Assembly (NCBI GenBank): GCA_037179335.1
Contig: JAKZHN010000003.1
Location: forward strand, 558,001-622,000
Direction: 5' to 3'
DNA length: 64,000 nucleotides
Origin: Cyclaneusma minus
Taxonomy: Eukaryota > Ascomycota > Leotiomycetes > Marthamycetales > Marthamycetaceae
Shown here: in pieces, positions 36,700 to 48,083 of the stretch
Layout: each line of letters opens with the position of its first letter
How positions within the stretch are numbered: position 1 is the stretch's first letter
Notes under the pieces: generated by a model
Told to the model about the DNA's origin: nothing
Database searches by the model: none
The model's input: the letters and a program-made list of their open reading frames with translations, nothing else
Made by a program: the position numbers and the translations under genes

Positions 36700-38737
36700 T
36701 TAATTAATATCTTTTTTTAAAAAAACTTACAAAATAATTATATTTTTTTAAAAGAAAAAAAGGATTTTTAAAGCCTGTTTTGCCTAGAAAAAAACGGGGT
36801 TTATATAGCGCTTTTAATTATACTATCTTTTTTTTAATTTTGCCTTGCCTAATAAAACGGAATTTATACAATTAATTTAAAATTTAAAAGTTGGCTAATT
36901 ATTGCTTTGCTCAATAAAAATAGGATTTACGCAATTTAAAACTAGCAATTTATATTTATTATATAGCTATTTTAATTATTTCGCTTTTTAAATTGCGCAA
37001 TTATTTACAATTTCGTTTACAGCTTTATTATTAGCTGCGCTATTTCTTTTATAGTTATTTCCAGCTACGCAATTCTTTTTATTTATTATGCAGCTTTAAA
37101 ATATTTAAATTTGTTTCTTATAAATTTAAATCAAGATTTTAAATTTGCGTTTTATAAATTTGCAATTTTATAAGGCTTTTTATAATTTTAAATAATTTTA
37201 AGCTTATTTTACCAATGGCTTTTAAACAATTTTTTTTTTGATTTTTATTATTTCGAATTTCCGCCTTTTCTTGTTATAAATACATTTTGTTTTATAATTT
37301 CGATTTTTGAAGCTTTAAAAGACCTAACTTTTGCAGCTTTAAAATATATAATTTTTATAGCTTTAAAAAGCGCAGCTTTAAAAGCTTTAAAAGCTGCAAT
37401 ATTTATAGCTTTAAAGTCCGCTATTTAAATCTTTATTTTTGCGCTAAGGTTTTGTACAATATTAAAACTATTATTTATTTATATTAAATTGGCTAAATTT
37501 CTTAATTATAACTAGTATTAATTTTTAACAAATATTTATAAAATATTTAATATTTTGATTTTTGTTTTTTTTTAAATTTAAATTTAAAAATTTAATTATA
37601 ATTAAAATTCCTCTTCTTTAAAAGTTCTTTTTTTTTAATTTGAATCTAAAAAATTTGAAAATTTTTATAAAACAAAATATTAAAAGGTTTTTTATTTTTA
37701 AAATTGGTTTTTTAAAAAAAGCTAAATAATAAAATAAAACATTATAGCTTAAATTTAAAAATGCCTTTAAAAGTTTTAATTAGATTTTATTTATTAGGGA
37801 AAATAAAAACAATTAATATTTTTTTAAAAATTGGCTATATATTTATAATATTTCGATAAGAAAAATTGTTTTTTATATTTTATAAGGTTTTTATAAAACT
37901 AAAAATGGCTAAATAAGTTATAAAAATAATTAAAATTTAAATAAAATTTAAAAATAGCCTTTATTTTTAAATGGCAAATTTTAAATTTTTAAAAAATGCC
38001 TTTATTTTTTAAAATATATAAAAATTGCAAAATATTATATATTTTATTAAATTTAATATTAATAAACCAGATTTTAAAATTAGGCATGCGTATTTTAAAA
38101 AAATTAATTCAATATAGCGCAGCTTTAATAATATAGTATAATTAAAATTATAATATAATATGCCTTTTTAATATAATACAATATAAATTAATTTATACTA
38201 TAATATATTATAGCCCTTTTTCTAATTTAATATTTATATAATTTTTTTTAATTATATTAATTTGATGAAGCAGCCAAATTGAATATTTTTACCAAATATA
38301 ATTAATAGCTATTATATTTTTATAAATACTATTACTTTTAAACTAATATTTAAATTGGCCAAGATTTATATTTATAATAAAAATATAAAATATATTTAAA
38401 ATTATATTGTTTATTTTTATAAATTATATTATTAAATTTGGCATTTTTTCTTTAAATTATATTATGCTTATTTAAATATATTAAAAAATAAAATATTTAA
38501 TCATTATTTAAAAATATAATAATAAAACTTTGGATTTTAAAATTACAATTACTATAATTAGAAAATATTTTAAAACCCTTTACCGCCGTTAGAACTATTT
38601 AGATTTATAAAAAAAACAAAAACTTTAAAAAAGGAATTTAAAAAAATATTCAAAAATCCAAAATTAAATAGTTAAAAACTTTAATTAATATTTTATATAA
38701 CATTTAATAAATTTTTAATATTATTTATTAAAAAATG

Positions 38738-38769
<32 letters not shown>
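38738..38769. repeat. (ATA)n microsatellite
   Basis: About ten ATA units in a row within the AT-rich element. Confidence 0.8.
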
Positions 38770-38770
<1 letters not shown>

Positions 38771-41449
38771 GCTTGCAAAAATATAAAAAAATGCAAATAT
38801 GCTGTAATAAAAAAAGCAAAAATATTTAAAAAAGTTATGCAAATTTTTGGTTTCTAATTTGTATTTAAAAAAAGACTTTTTTAGTTTTTTTATTTAAATC
38901 GGATTTATAATAAAAATCCGGATTATCAATTTTTTCTTTTTTTATTAAAGCAATTTTCAAAATTTTAAAACTAATTAAAATATTAAACATTAATGAAATA
39001 GCTTTGGCAAACTAAAGTATTTAATTAAATATTGCTGGATTTATTAAAAACCTGGCTATAAATTTAAAAATTATAATTTATTAGCTTTTATTTCCAAATA
39101 AAAAAAATAAAAAAATTATAAAAGAAAAAAAACAAAGCTTATATTTAAAATGCCTTTTGTATTTTTTTAGCAAAATATAAAAGCAAAAATAATTTTAAAT
39201 ACCAGAATAAAATTAATCATAATTTTAATAAAATAAAGTAAATAATTCAAAATTTTAATTAAAAAAACGTTTTTAAAAATAATTAAAAAAGCCAAAAACA
39301 AATCATAAATTTTATAAGCTTTATAATATTTTAAAGCCCAATTAATAAATCAAAAATAGTTTTTTTTTAAAAATAATTAGCTAAATATGCAATTATTAAA
39401 AATAATTTTTATAAAACAATTCTAAATAAATAAACAATTATTTATTATTTTATATATGCATTTTAGAGCGAAAATTAGAATTAAGATTTTTATAAATTAA
39501 TTTTAAATAAGCGAATAATTATTTAGTATTTTATGGAATTTATTCGAAACTAGATATTTATTGTTTTAAATTAATATTTTGTAGAAACTTTCCGAGAAAT
39601 TATAATTAATATTAAAGCATTATATATTTTTATAGCTGGCTATATTTAATTTTAAGCTTTAAAAACGCTAATCTTTAATATTTAACTAAATATTAGCAAA
39701 GTTGGCCAAATTTGCATTATATTTAAAATTAAGAAAATTGGTATTATAAAAGCTATTTTTTAAAAATTATTATTCGAAATAATTATATTTTATACTTATA
39801 AGGCTAATACTTTTTTTAATATATTTAAAAAATATAAATAGCCTTTGAATTAAATTTAATAATTTGGAAAATATTTCAATTTAAAAAATTTGGCCACCCC
39901 TAATATTATTTAAAAATTAAATTAAATGGAAATACAATAAATATTATTTGGTATTATTTAAATAAGCCTAAATTTTATTAGTTATATAAAAGGTCCGGTT
40001 ATTTAATTATTAAAAAGCTTGCTAAGCTTTTATAAAAAGCTAAATATTAATTTAATCTTTAAATTTTTACAAAATTAAATAAATATTATAATTAATACCA
40101 GCTAAATAGCAAATTTCCAGAACGGTTTAAATTTAAAATTAAAATAAATTTTAACTTTAATTATTTAATTATTATAAATATAATTTAAATTAAAAAATGC
40201 AAAATCCTTTATATTATTAATAATAGCCTTTTTTTATAACGCCGCCAAACTTTTTAAATTTATAAAATTAAAAGATATTTAAAAAGCAATTATACTAATA
40301 TGGATTTATATATATTAAACTTTATTAAATATTATCTGCTATAATGCTAAAAATAAAGCCGTTTTTAAAAAGTTTAAATAAAATATTAGATTATTAAAAG
40401 TTTGGTATAATAAAATTTTAATTAAAGCCTATTATAGCATTGGTAAAATAAAAAGAATTTATTTAATTTTTGGAAAAAACTTATATTATTATAAAAGCCA
40501 AATTTAAAAAAAAAAATTGCAAGCAGCTATTAAAGCCCTAAATAATATTGCCGGCTTTAATAAATTAATACCCATGTTTTTAATATATAAAGCTTATTTG
40601 AAAAATTTTAAATTGTTTTTACCATTTTTTTTAATAATTGAAAAAGCCTAAGCCATTTATAAAGCCATTAAAAAAATTGAAAAAAAATTACATTAAAACT
40701 TTAATTTAAAAGGCTTTATATATAAAAAATAGCCTTAATATTTTAGTTATACTAGATTCATTTTTGGATTTTAAATTCCTGGTATAAAAATAAAAAAAAC
40801 TGGATTGGCCTATTTAAGCTTTAAAAAAATGCTTATAATCATATTTTTGAAATGCCTAAAAATTTAAAAATATTTAAATTAATATTAATTAGGCCTTATT
40901 TGATTATTAAAAACAGTATTATTAAGGACTTTTTAGCATTTAATTTTAAAATTAATTTAAAGTCAGCTATAGCTTTAAAAGGAATTAATGCTGATTTTAA
41001 GTCTTTTAAATTGGCTAAAATAACCCTTTTAAAAGCAATTAAACTAGTTAGTAATAAAATCATTCTGGAAATGAAAAATTAGCCTATTTAAAAAAATTTA
41101 ATTGGGAAAATAATAAGGAAATTAAAAAAGCTTTTAATAATAATTCGAATATTTTAGAAATTAAGCAATTCGCTGAACCGTTTTATAAACGCCTAAGGAA
41201 ATATTTTTAAAGCCAATTTTTGCTAATTTATTTTTTTAGCCATTTAAAAAACGTAAAAGGCCCAAAACGCAACGCTTATTTTATAATGAAATTAATTGAA
41301 TAATTGCAAATGCTTTTATATATATTATAAAAAACGGAAAAAAGAATTAAAGCATTTATAATTATTAAAAAGAAATTTAATATAAATTTAGCTATTTTGC
41401 TTTTAAAAAAAATAGCAAGATTATTATCTTAAAATAATTATTTAAAGTT

Positions 41450-42160
41450 TTTAATAAAATTGAAATTTTTGGATTTTTGGATATTGGAGTATTTAAATTT
41501 ATTTAAGCCAATTTTAGCACTTTAAAAAATAGAATTTTTAAATTTAGAATAATTAAAGAAATTAAGGGTAAGATAATTATTTTTTATAAAAAATTAAAAT
41601 TGGTTATTTAAGGCTATAATAATGCTAGTAAAAACTAAATTGTTATTTAATTTTTTATAATTTAAAATTTTAATCAATGGCTAATGCTTTGCTTTGGCCT
41701 ATTTTTATTTACCATGAAAACTTTATATAGTAATAAAATTTATAAATTATAATTTTGGGATATTATTTAAATTTATATTCAATTTTTTAATTTTTTAAAT
41801 AAAGAGATTGATTATTATTTGCCCAAAAAGATAATTGTTAAATATTTAAAAGATTTAATTATAAAATTTAAAAAGCTATTATATAATATAGCTAAAACTG
41901 GATTATATTGATTTATTATTTATTTGATTTACTATATTAAAAAAAAATATAAAAGCCTTTATTTATTTATTTATTTTATAATTATTATTTTTAATAAGTA
42001 CTTTGCAATGGTAGGCTTTTAAAGTAATGATATTTTGCAATTGGCTAATATTAAATAATTTAAAATTAGAGGAATTTAAGTTTTAAAAAGCTGATTTTAA
42101 AGCAAAATCCAAAATTATATTAAAAATTGGAAATTCAATTAGTTTTAACGATTTAATTTT
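41450..42160 (+). pseudogene. Copia-lineage reverse transcriptase, remnant
   Basis: Plus-strand peptides, in order, are KIKGKIIIFYKKLKLVI, GYNNASK, NKEIDYYLPKKIIVKYLKD and LIIKFKKLLYNIAKTGLY. They match a Copia RT pattern (RLVxQGYND, LNREIxxxPPKEI, KPLYGIAETGxHW). AMVGF then stands where a GIVGMQTDDT-like catalytic stretch would be. Stops and RIP-type substitutions are frequent. It is distinct from the RT of the Copia at 28793. Confidence 0.55.
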
Positions 42161-43249
42161 TATATTTTAAAAATATGGTTTAATAATTTTTATTTAAAAA
42201 AATTAGAGCAAGAATTTAAAGCTGGTAAATATTAAATCCCCAATTATAAAAATTAACTATATTAATAAAAAAGCCAAAAGCGGCTATATTATTTAAAATT
42301 GCCAGTCTAAAGCTTTTTATAAATTGTTTATTGCAATTTAATACCATGAATTAGGATTTAAAAATATTAAGGCATTAAATAAAATTATTATTTAGCAGTT
42401 CAATTATTTGGATAACAAATTAATATATATTGCTTTGAATTTAAATATTTTTAAATTTCTGGTTTTTATAAACGGATTATTTATAAATAATAAAAATCTT
42501 TTTTTTAAATTGGATATACTGTTATATTAGCAAATAAATTTATAAATAAAATTAATAGCTTTTTTAAAATTAAGGGAAATTTAATTTATTAATTTAATAT
42601 TAAATTGAAATATATTATTTATTTTATTCTAGTATTAAAAATCTTAGCTATAATTTAAAAAAGAAATATTAGCTACGCTATAATTATTATATTTAAGAAA
42701 ATTATTTTTAAGCTTAAGGTATTTACTATTCCTATAATTATTTATATAATTTGTTTTATATAAATATTTAATTAAATTAAGCATTATAATTAAAAAGAAA
42801 TTTATAATGAATATTTTTCATTTTTATTAAAGCTATAAATATTAAGAATTTTAGGAAATCCAATGAATCAACGGCTATAATAATCTAATTGATTTTACAA
42901 TTAAAATATTATTCAATAAGGCTTTGAAAATATTGGTTTTTATAAATAAGCTTATTATTAAAATGGAAAAATAAATAAATGGAATAAATAAAGAGAAAAG
43001 TAATAAAGCTATAAATTAGAAAAATTAATAATTTATAAAAAACGATTATATAATATAATATAATAATTTTGGTATTTTATTATTAATTAAATTAATTAAA
43101 AAAGAAAGGAAAGCTGCCTTTTAATTAGTAATTTACTAGAAAGTTTTTTATTATAATTTAAAAATTCTTTAGTATATAAATTGCTAATTAAGCCGGGTAC
43201 GCGTTTTAAAGCGTATTATATACTTAATATACGCTTTATATCCGGGGCG

Positions 43250-43387
43250 TTGGCACTAGCTTAATGCCAGCTATAAGGATCATTTATAGCTTCCCGGCAA
43301 TCCTCCAGCTACCTTTCATTTTTTGTAGCCAATATAACGTTATTTATCACCCCTGCGCGCGCTATTTTGATTTTATAAAAACGAATA
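43250..43387 (+). repeat. Repeat X, copy C
   Basis: GGCACTAGCTTAATGCCAGC core, ending ACGAATA. A hairpin (AAAGCGTAT...ATACGCTTT at about 43208-43238) lies just upstream. Confidence 0.6.
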
Positions 43388-44434
43388 AATTTTTATTATA
43401 ATATTAATAAATATAAAAGTATTAATTATTTTAATATAATTATTAAAATAAACTTAGCTAAAATAATAATAAAAAGATTTATTACTATAAACGCTAATAT
43501 AGAATTTATTAGCAAATATTAACTTATATCAAAATTTATAAAGCTTATTTTAGGCAAAGCGGATAATAATATTTTTATTTTAAATAAATATTTGGATTTT
43601 AATAATATATATTAAATTAAAAATAATATTAAATTTTATATATGTTTTTTAAAATACTTTTATAGGCTTTTGGCAATATTATATTTATTAAAAAGGGATT
43701 TATTATTATTAAAAAATCTTTTAAATAAGAGATTAATAATTTTGATTTTGGCTTTTTTATATTTTTTCGCGTTTTTAATATTTAGAATGGTTTCTTTATT
43801 TTGGCTAATAAATATTTTTTTAAATTTGCTATTAAATTTATTAATTTAATAAAAAATATAAATTTCAAATTGGTTTTTAAAATACCAAATTCAATAAAAA
43901 ATGCATTATTTCTTTTGGTGATTTTAAAAAGAAAAATAATGCCGGCGTAGTTAAAAATGGTTTTTAATAGTAAATTATATATTTTTTAATTAAAGCAGAC
44001 TTTTATATTGCAGAATTAAATTTTATAATTGATTTTCAATAAAATTAAAAAAGCTTTTTTAATTTTCTTATTATTAAATATATTGGCAAATATAAAAATA
44101 AAAGCAATTGGATAAAACAAATATATATATATATAATAAAAGGAGTATTATTATAAAAGCTTTTATTTAATTTTTAAAAACAATTGGCAAAATAGCCTTT
44201 AAATTGGCCGGATAAATTATAAAGATTTTTTTTTATTAATTTTAATTAATTTTATAAAATTATTATAATAGTATTGGCAAAGGAATAAATATAAAAATAT
44301 TTTTATATTGATTTTAATTGTTTTATAATAAATTATAATATTGGGAGAAAAAGAAATCTGCTAAAATAAAGAGTTGTTATTGGAATAATATTAAAGAATT
44401 ATTTAAAAGCTTATGCGATTTTAGGCTTATAATT
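43388..44434 (-). pseudogene. Outer Copia internal region, 5' part (gag side)
   Basis: Reverse-complement of the region at about 28982-30010 of the complete Copia: the blocks around 43745 correspond to 29660, and those near 43400 to 29990. No open frame remains. It is contiguous with the 5' LTR at 44435-45346. Confidence 0.55.
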
Positions 44435-45346
44435 TATTGGAAATAAATGGATATAAAAATATAGAACGAGGGTGTAAAAGACGTTGTATTATATTTAAGG
44501 AGATTAGAATAGCTGGAGAGTCCAAAATGAGGATATTTTTAGGGCCTTGCTAAATCGAAACCCCAAGTTTTGAAATCGACAACGCGCTAAGCCTAATCGG
44601 GTAAAGCGCCAAGGGCACGGTCCATCAAATGTCTCCGCAGCGAAATCAATCATCGCGACCACCAAACCACCATCACCACCACCACCGCTCCAGCTCCAGC
44701 GCTCTAATTGCAGCTCCAGCAGCTGCTTTAAATGCTGCTTTAATTGCTGCTCCATTTCCAGCTTTGCGCGCGCTACAGCGCATGCCAGAAACCCCCACGC
44801 GCTATTTGTTTACATCAGCTAATTATATCATATCATGCCAGGCCCTCACCCACGCCCTCGCCCTCGCCCTCTCAGCCATGGCGCATGCCAGGCTGCTTTC
44901 TCCGAACCTTAATACACATGCGCTAAAGCTGCTGGAGCTGGAGCTGAAGCTGGAGCTGGAAAGTGGTGGTGGTGGTGGTGGTGGTCGCGATGTTTAATTT
45001 AGCTGGCTAAGCTGGCTGCAAATAGCTTCAAATCAATTCAAATCAATTCAAAATCAATTCAAATAATTTGAAATTGAAATAAATAATTTAAAATAATTGA
45101 AATAGCAAAACTCCGGACTTAAATGGCTGAAAAACCAATTCAAATAACATGAAATTATTTTCACTCATTTGGTGGACCGTGCCCTTGGCGCCTTACCCGA
45201 TTAGGCTTAGGGTGTTGTCGATTTCAAAATTTGGGGTTTCGATTTAGCAAGGCCCTATTTTTACTATGCGGACGCTAGTTTTTTTTGGGTCTAGCTACAC
45301 GTAATAGCTATTTTATAATGGCTGCCATTGCATTTATCTCTTAATA
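44435..45346 (-). repeat. 5' LTR of the outer Copia, interrupted by a TIR element
   Basis: The two parts, 44435-44540 and 45257-45346, together match the 189-bp Copia LTR. The junction aligns with uninterrupted LTR sequence at about 13795-13805. Confidence 0.75.
44541..45256. mobile_element. 716-bp foldback/TIR element with ~90-bp inverted repeats, little RIP
   Basis: The left arm starts AGGGCCTTGCTAAATCG and the right arm is its near-perfect reverse complement. About 90 bp at each end match with a few differences, and the complementarity continues imperfectly inward through (CCA)n/(TGG)n and (CTCCAG)n/(CTGGAG)n tracts. A 6-bp ATTTTT flanks both sides. No transposase is present; the open frames across it are simple-sequence artefacts. 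Its near-normal GC content shows that it arrived after, or escaped, the mutation of its host LTR. Confidence 0.75.
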
Positions 45347-45454
45347 ATTTTTAAAATATTCTGATTTTTTTACTAATTTTTATGTTTTTCTAAATCATCA
45401 CATGCAATAAGAGAAGAGAATACCCGTTTCCAATATCTATTCCGTAATGCCAGG

Positions 45455-45582
45455 CACAGCCAACGGCCTTAAAGCTTGACAGCCAGCCGGCCAGGAGAGA
45501 GCTTCGCTCTTTAGCCTTTTGAGGGCATTCAGAGCTTCGCTGGCATTCCTGCAGCTGGCGGGCGGGCTTTAAGGCTGGTCGG
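45455..45582. repeat. Small GC-rich imperfect inverted repeat
   Basis: GCCTTAAAGC at 45466-45475 pairs with GCTTTAAGGC at 45566-45575, with extra complementarity on each side (GCCAAC/GTCGGC, GCCGGCCAG/CTGGCGGGC). It has the form of a small foldback element and lies between the Copia and the right end of M2. Confidence 0.45.
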
Positions 45583-45635
45583 CTATAATGCTATGTAATG
45601 ATTTATGTATAAGGGAGGCGGGCGGAAGAATTAAA

Positions 45636-45773
45636 ATTAGCTGGCGGCCGGTCTGCAAAGAGCGTTGCTAAGGAGGAGAAGATAGCAGTTCCTTAAAAAC
45701 TCTATTTGTGCGCTCTTGGCTAGCCAAGAGCTCCGTGCGCTCCACGCACGTGATTGACCGGCCGCCAGCTAAT
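45636..45773. repeat. 138-bp miniature inverted-repeat element
   Basis: ATTAGCTGGCGGCCGGTC at 45636-45653 and GACCGGCCGCCAGCTAAT at 45756-45773 are perfect 18-bp inverted repeats. The interior is GC-normal, with a second palindrome (TTGGCTAGCCAA). No coding capacity. Confidence 0.6.
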
Positions 45774-46042
45774 CTCCTAATATAAAACCAACCATTAAAT
45801 AAACAAAATTTATTTTAATTTTTTAAAATTTATTTAAATTTTAAAATCTATTATTAAGCTATAAAACTGGCAAAAACAATTTATTGCTATTTTTAGCATA
45901 CCAAACTATGGCGACCATAATGGAGCCTTTTAGACCGTGATTTTAATTAAATAAATTTGGTTTATGACTTTCTAAAACGGTTTAAGACCGTACTAATAAG
46001 GTTTAGGGCTCAAACCGCGGTCTCAGACTATAGGAAACACTG

Positions 46043-46155
46043 GCGTCGATTGTGGCACCGGTAGTGGTGGGCTCGGGGCTACGGCTGTCGAGGGTGGTTC
46101 CGAGGGTGCGCAAAGTTATTTCAGCTCTCGCAGTTGATTGTCCCTTCGACGGCAT
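46043..46155 (-). pseudogene. Coiled-coil gene B, N-terminal fragment
   Basis: An ATG at 46155 begins MPSKGQSTARAEITLRTLG, and the fragment ends in GATIDA at the transposon junction. It matches the start of gene A (MADKQGVTVRS...GTTIDVL). The body of the gene is at 5532-6064 on the other side of the 40 kb insertion, and the 8-bp duplication GCGTCGAT (46043-46050) is shared by both sides. The presumed promoter is still attached here, so a short truncated transcript is possible. Confidence 0.65.
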
Positions 46156-46896
46156 TTTGACCTTCTGGCTGTAAGCTTCTGGTTATGTATAGGCTTGTAG
46201 TTACGACTTACGAGCTTGTGGATTGGCGTCGCGGTTGTGATCTTGTAGTCGTGGCGTAGTCTTTGCGAATAGAGCGTCGAGCAATATAATTGTGGAAATT
46301 GTAAACCGAACTTGCTTCACAAATACAAAGGACAAGTTTCGTGGTATCACGGTTATAAAGCCAAAGCATGATTACGGATAGTAGAGAATTGGTTAATGGT
46401 TCTATAATAAGCTCATACTAAGGACCGTGCTAATATATCCCGGCCACTATTGTGAGAGTCGGTGTGCACCTGCGTCCATTCATATGACTTCTTTCCCGAA
46501 TTGTAATGCCAGCAGCGCCACCCATCAAAAGTAACCATCTGCTTAGTCTAGGTGGGGGGAGCGGGGTGCGGGTGGTCCATAATTACTGCGAGGGCCAAGG
46601 CCCTAAGGATCATAAGCTCCTAAGGCTCCGTTGAAGTCTGGAGTATCGGCGTTAAAATGCCAATACTAACCACCCACGTACCCAAATCTCAAGTCGCGAA
46701 CTCCACTTCATCTTGGCAGTCCTTGACGTCCCTTTGTCATAGAGGTCCCAGGGGGGGCGTTGCAAGTGAGCGGTCAATAGAGTAGATTGATCGTAGAGAG
46801 CAAGGGTCTTCCCTACGCGCAGACTCTTTATAGAGGCTGCGATGACCAATCTACGCTAGGTCCGTGGCGGAGCCACGGTCCGTCCCCGAGTCTCCG
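46156..46896. other. Intergenic between gene B start and F-box-like gene 1
   Basis: GC-balanced with no credible gene. It holds the likely promoter of gene B (minus) on the left and the 3' flank of F-box-like gene 1 on the right. Confidence 0.5.
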
Positions 46897-47786
46897 TCAC
46901 ACCCTTCCTACCGGCCAAACCCAATCTTCAACCTCCTCACCCTCCCATTTGGTTGTGACACGAGGAAGCTTCGCCTTGACGTTCAGCTTCGCTCCTATCA
47001 TCGAAACGAATTGCATTTGACCCATTTTGCCAATCTTCGAGCGACGTGAAAACAGCCCGGGTGGAAAAAGACCATTGTTCATCATTGTTGCTCGTGAGTA
47101 AGGCAGCCTTTTGATTGCGGAGAACGAGACGGACAATTGCTTCAAGGCCTTTGCCTGGTCGAGAAACTTCGTAAGGCTCTTCATATGGTGGAGGCGGACC
47201 TCGGTGATTTCGAGGTGGATCGTCGAGAGATTGAGAACGGTAGTAGGCAGCTTGATAACCGAATCGATACGGGGCTTTGTGGCGTTCATGAAATGTTGTC
47301 CGGATCTGCTCGAACTTTGGACGCGGTGGCGGTCCTTCTGATTGGTTTCGACGCAATTGCTATCGCGAACACCCCAAGTCAGCGGAAGTTGAAAAGTCGA
47401 TGGCGTTCAGGTAGTACTCACAAACGAAGGTTCTCAACAGTCAGCCAGAGCTTTCCGGGCATCTCATGCAAATGGTGCCAGTTTCCGTCGGAGACGACGA
47501 AGATGGCCATGCCACGGAAAATGCCTAGTGCCTCTGAATAAAAATCGCGATCTGGTCGCAGGGCCTTGATAAGGACTGGGGTCTTGAAGCCATTCATGCC
47601 CGCCGCAAGATGTTCTTCGAAACACGCGCGGAAGATTGCCTCCCGCATCTCTGGACAAAATCGCGCCATCCAATTCGGTGTCACCATGGTGGTGTCAGTA
47701 TCGTCTTGAATGGAGACGGGTGCACTTTGGCTTGGAGGAGTTGCGCCGATGGTGCTTGGGACTACGGTAGTCGAGGTTCCAGCCAT
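46897..47786 (-). CDS. F-box-like/2EXR-like hypothetical protein 1
   Basis: Exons 47786-47422 and 47359-46897, joined across a 62-nt intron (GTGAGT donor, GCTGAC branch, TAG acceptor), give 275 residues. The start ATG at 47786 has the context AAGATGG. Residues about 39-60 (WMARFCPEMREAIFRACFEE) resemble the F-box/2EXR entry motif. A conserved block follows (TPVLIKALRPDRDFYSEALG, then IFRGMAIFVVSD), as does a C-terminal helical region with ALKQLSVSF. The gene at 49593-50371 is a clear paralogue with its intron at the same codon position and phase. Families of this kind are multicopy in Dothideomycete genomes; partners and function are unknown. Repeat X sits about 100 bp upstream of the start. 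Confidence 0.75.
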
Positions 47787-47891
47787 CTTGTCGATATGGA
47801 CTTGTGGTGGGGAAGCTGGTAGTCGTCGCTTGCTATACGACGCGAGGGCGGTGAGGAAAAGAAAAGGAAGGGGAAAGTTGACTTGGGCTAG

Positions 47892-48083
47892 CACGTGCCT
47901 CAGGCACGTGGCACGCGCCCCATGCCCGGGGCGCTAGCCCTTAGCTTAGCGCTAGCCTTGGAGAGCCTTGGGGACCCCATAGCTCTCCCTGTGGCTCCCC
48001 CTTCCCCTTCCTTCTCCATAGCCAATACAACCAGTTGTCTATCACGTGCGCGCGCCTTACCCTGACCGCCAACGGTACGAACA
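47892..48083 (+). repeat. Repeat X, copy A (nearly unmutated)
   Basis: The core from about 47932 to 48083 (GCTTAGCGCTAGCC ... GGTACGAACA) matches copies B, C and D but is GC-rich and not RIP-altered. Just before it are two perfect hairpins, CACGTGCCT/AGGCACGTG (47892-47910) and GCGCCCC/GGGGCGC (47914-47933). It lies in the promoter region of F-box-like gene 1. An open frame across it on the minus strand is not credible. Confidence 0.6.

Larger units (their letters stand above)
36500..43387 (+). mobile_element. Further Copia-lineage element bounded by direct GC-rich repeats
   Basis: The repeat X copies at 36559-36699 and 43250-43387 are in the same orientation and bound RIP-altered DNA, as an LTR pair would. 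No matching target duplication could be seen, and sequence upstream of the core of the two repeats differs, so the boundaries are uncertain. Reverse-transcriptase motifs of a Copia type lie inside. It sits between the truncated second Copia and the 5' part of the outer Copia. Confidence 0.5.
6497..45346 (-). mobile_element. Outer Copia-type LTR retrotransposon (minus strand), split by further insertions
   Basis: Flanked by the target duplication ATTTT at 6492-6496 and 45347-45351. The 5' LTR begins at 45346 and ends at 44435 and carries a nested element at 44541-45256. The 3' LTR begins at 13884 with an intact TG, ends at 6497, and is split by an LTR element at 6570-13762. Without the inserts both LTRs are about 190 bp. 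A purine tract (AAGGAAG on the minus strand) precedes the 3' LTR. Its own internal sequence is at 44434-43388 and 16693-13885. All coding frames are destroyed by RIP. Confidence 0.75.
6065..46042. mobile_element. hAT-like element M2, inflated to ~40 kb by nested insertions
   Basis: The left end (CAGTGTTCCCGATAGTCC, subterminal palindrome ACCGTACCAATACGGT at 6105-6120) and the right end (complement of CAGTGTTTCCTATAGTCTG) match M1 and M3. Only about 430 bp on the left (6065-6496) and the last ~260 bp on the right belong to this element, giving about 0.7 kb, the same size as M1 and M3. Everything between is later insertions. The perfect flanking duplication shows that the two ends come from one insertion event. 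Confidence 0.85.

Noticed and set aside
44629..44997. Open frame of 122 residues rich in His, Ala and Gly
   Set aside because: It comes from (CCA)n, (CTCCAG)n and (TGG)n simple repeats in the inverted-repeat element.
6065..46042. Giant cargo-carrying transposon (Starship-like) as the explanation of the 40 kb block
   Set aside because: No tyrosine recombinase or cargo gene is visible, and the outer ends are inverted repeats of a 0.7 kb element. The contents are nested retrotransposons.
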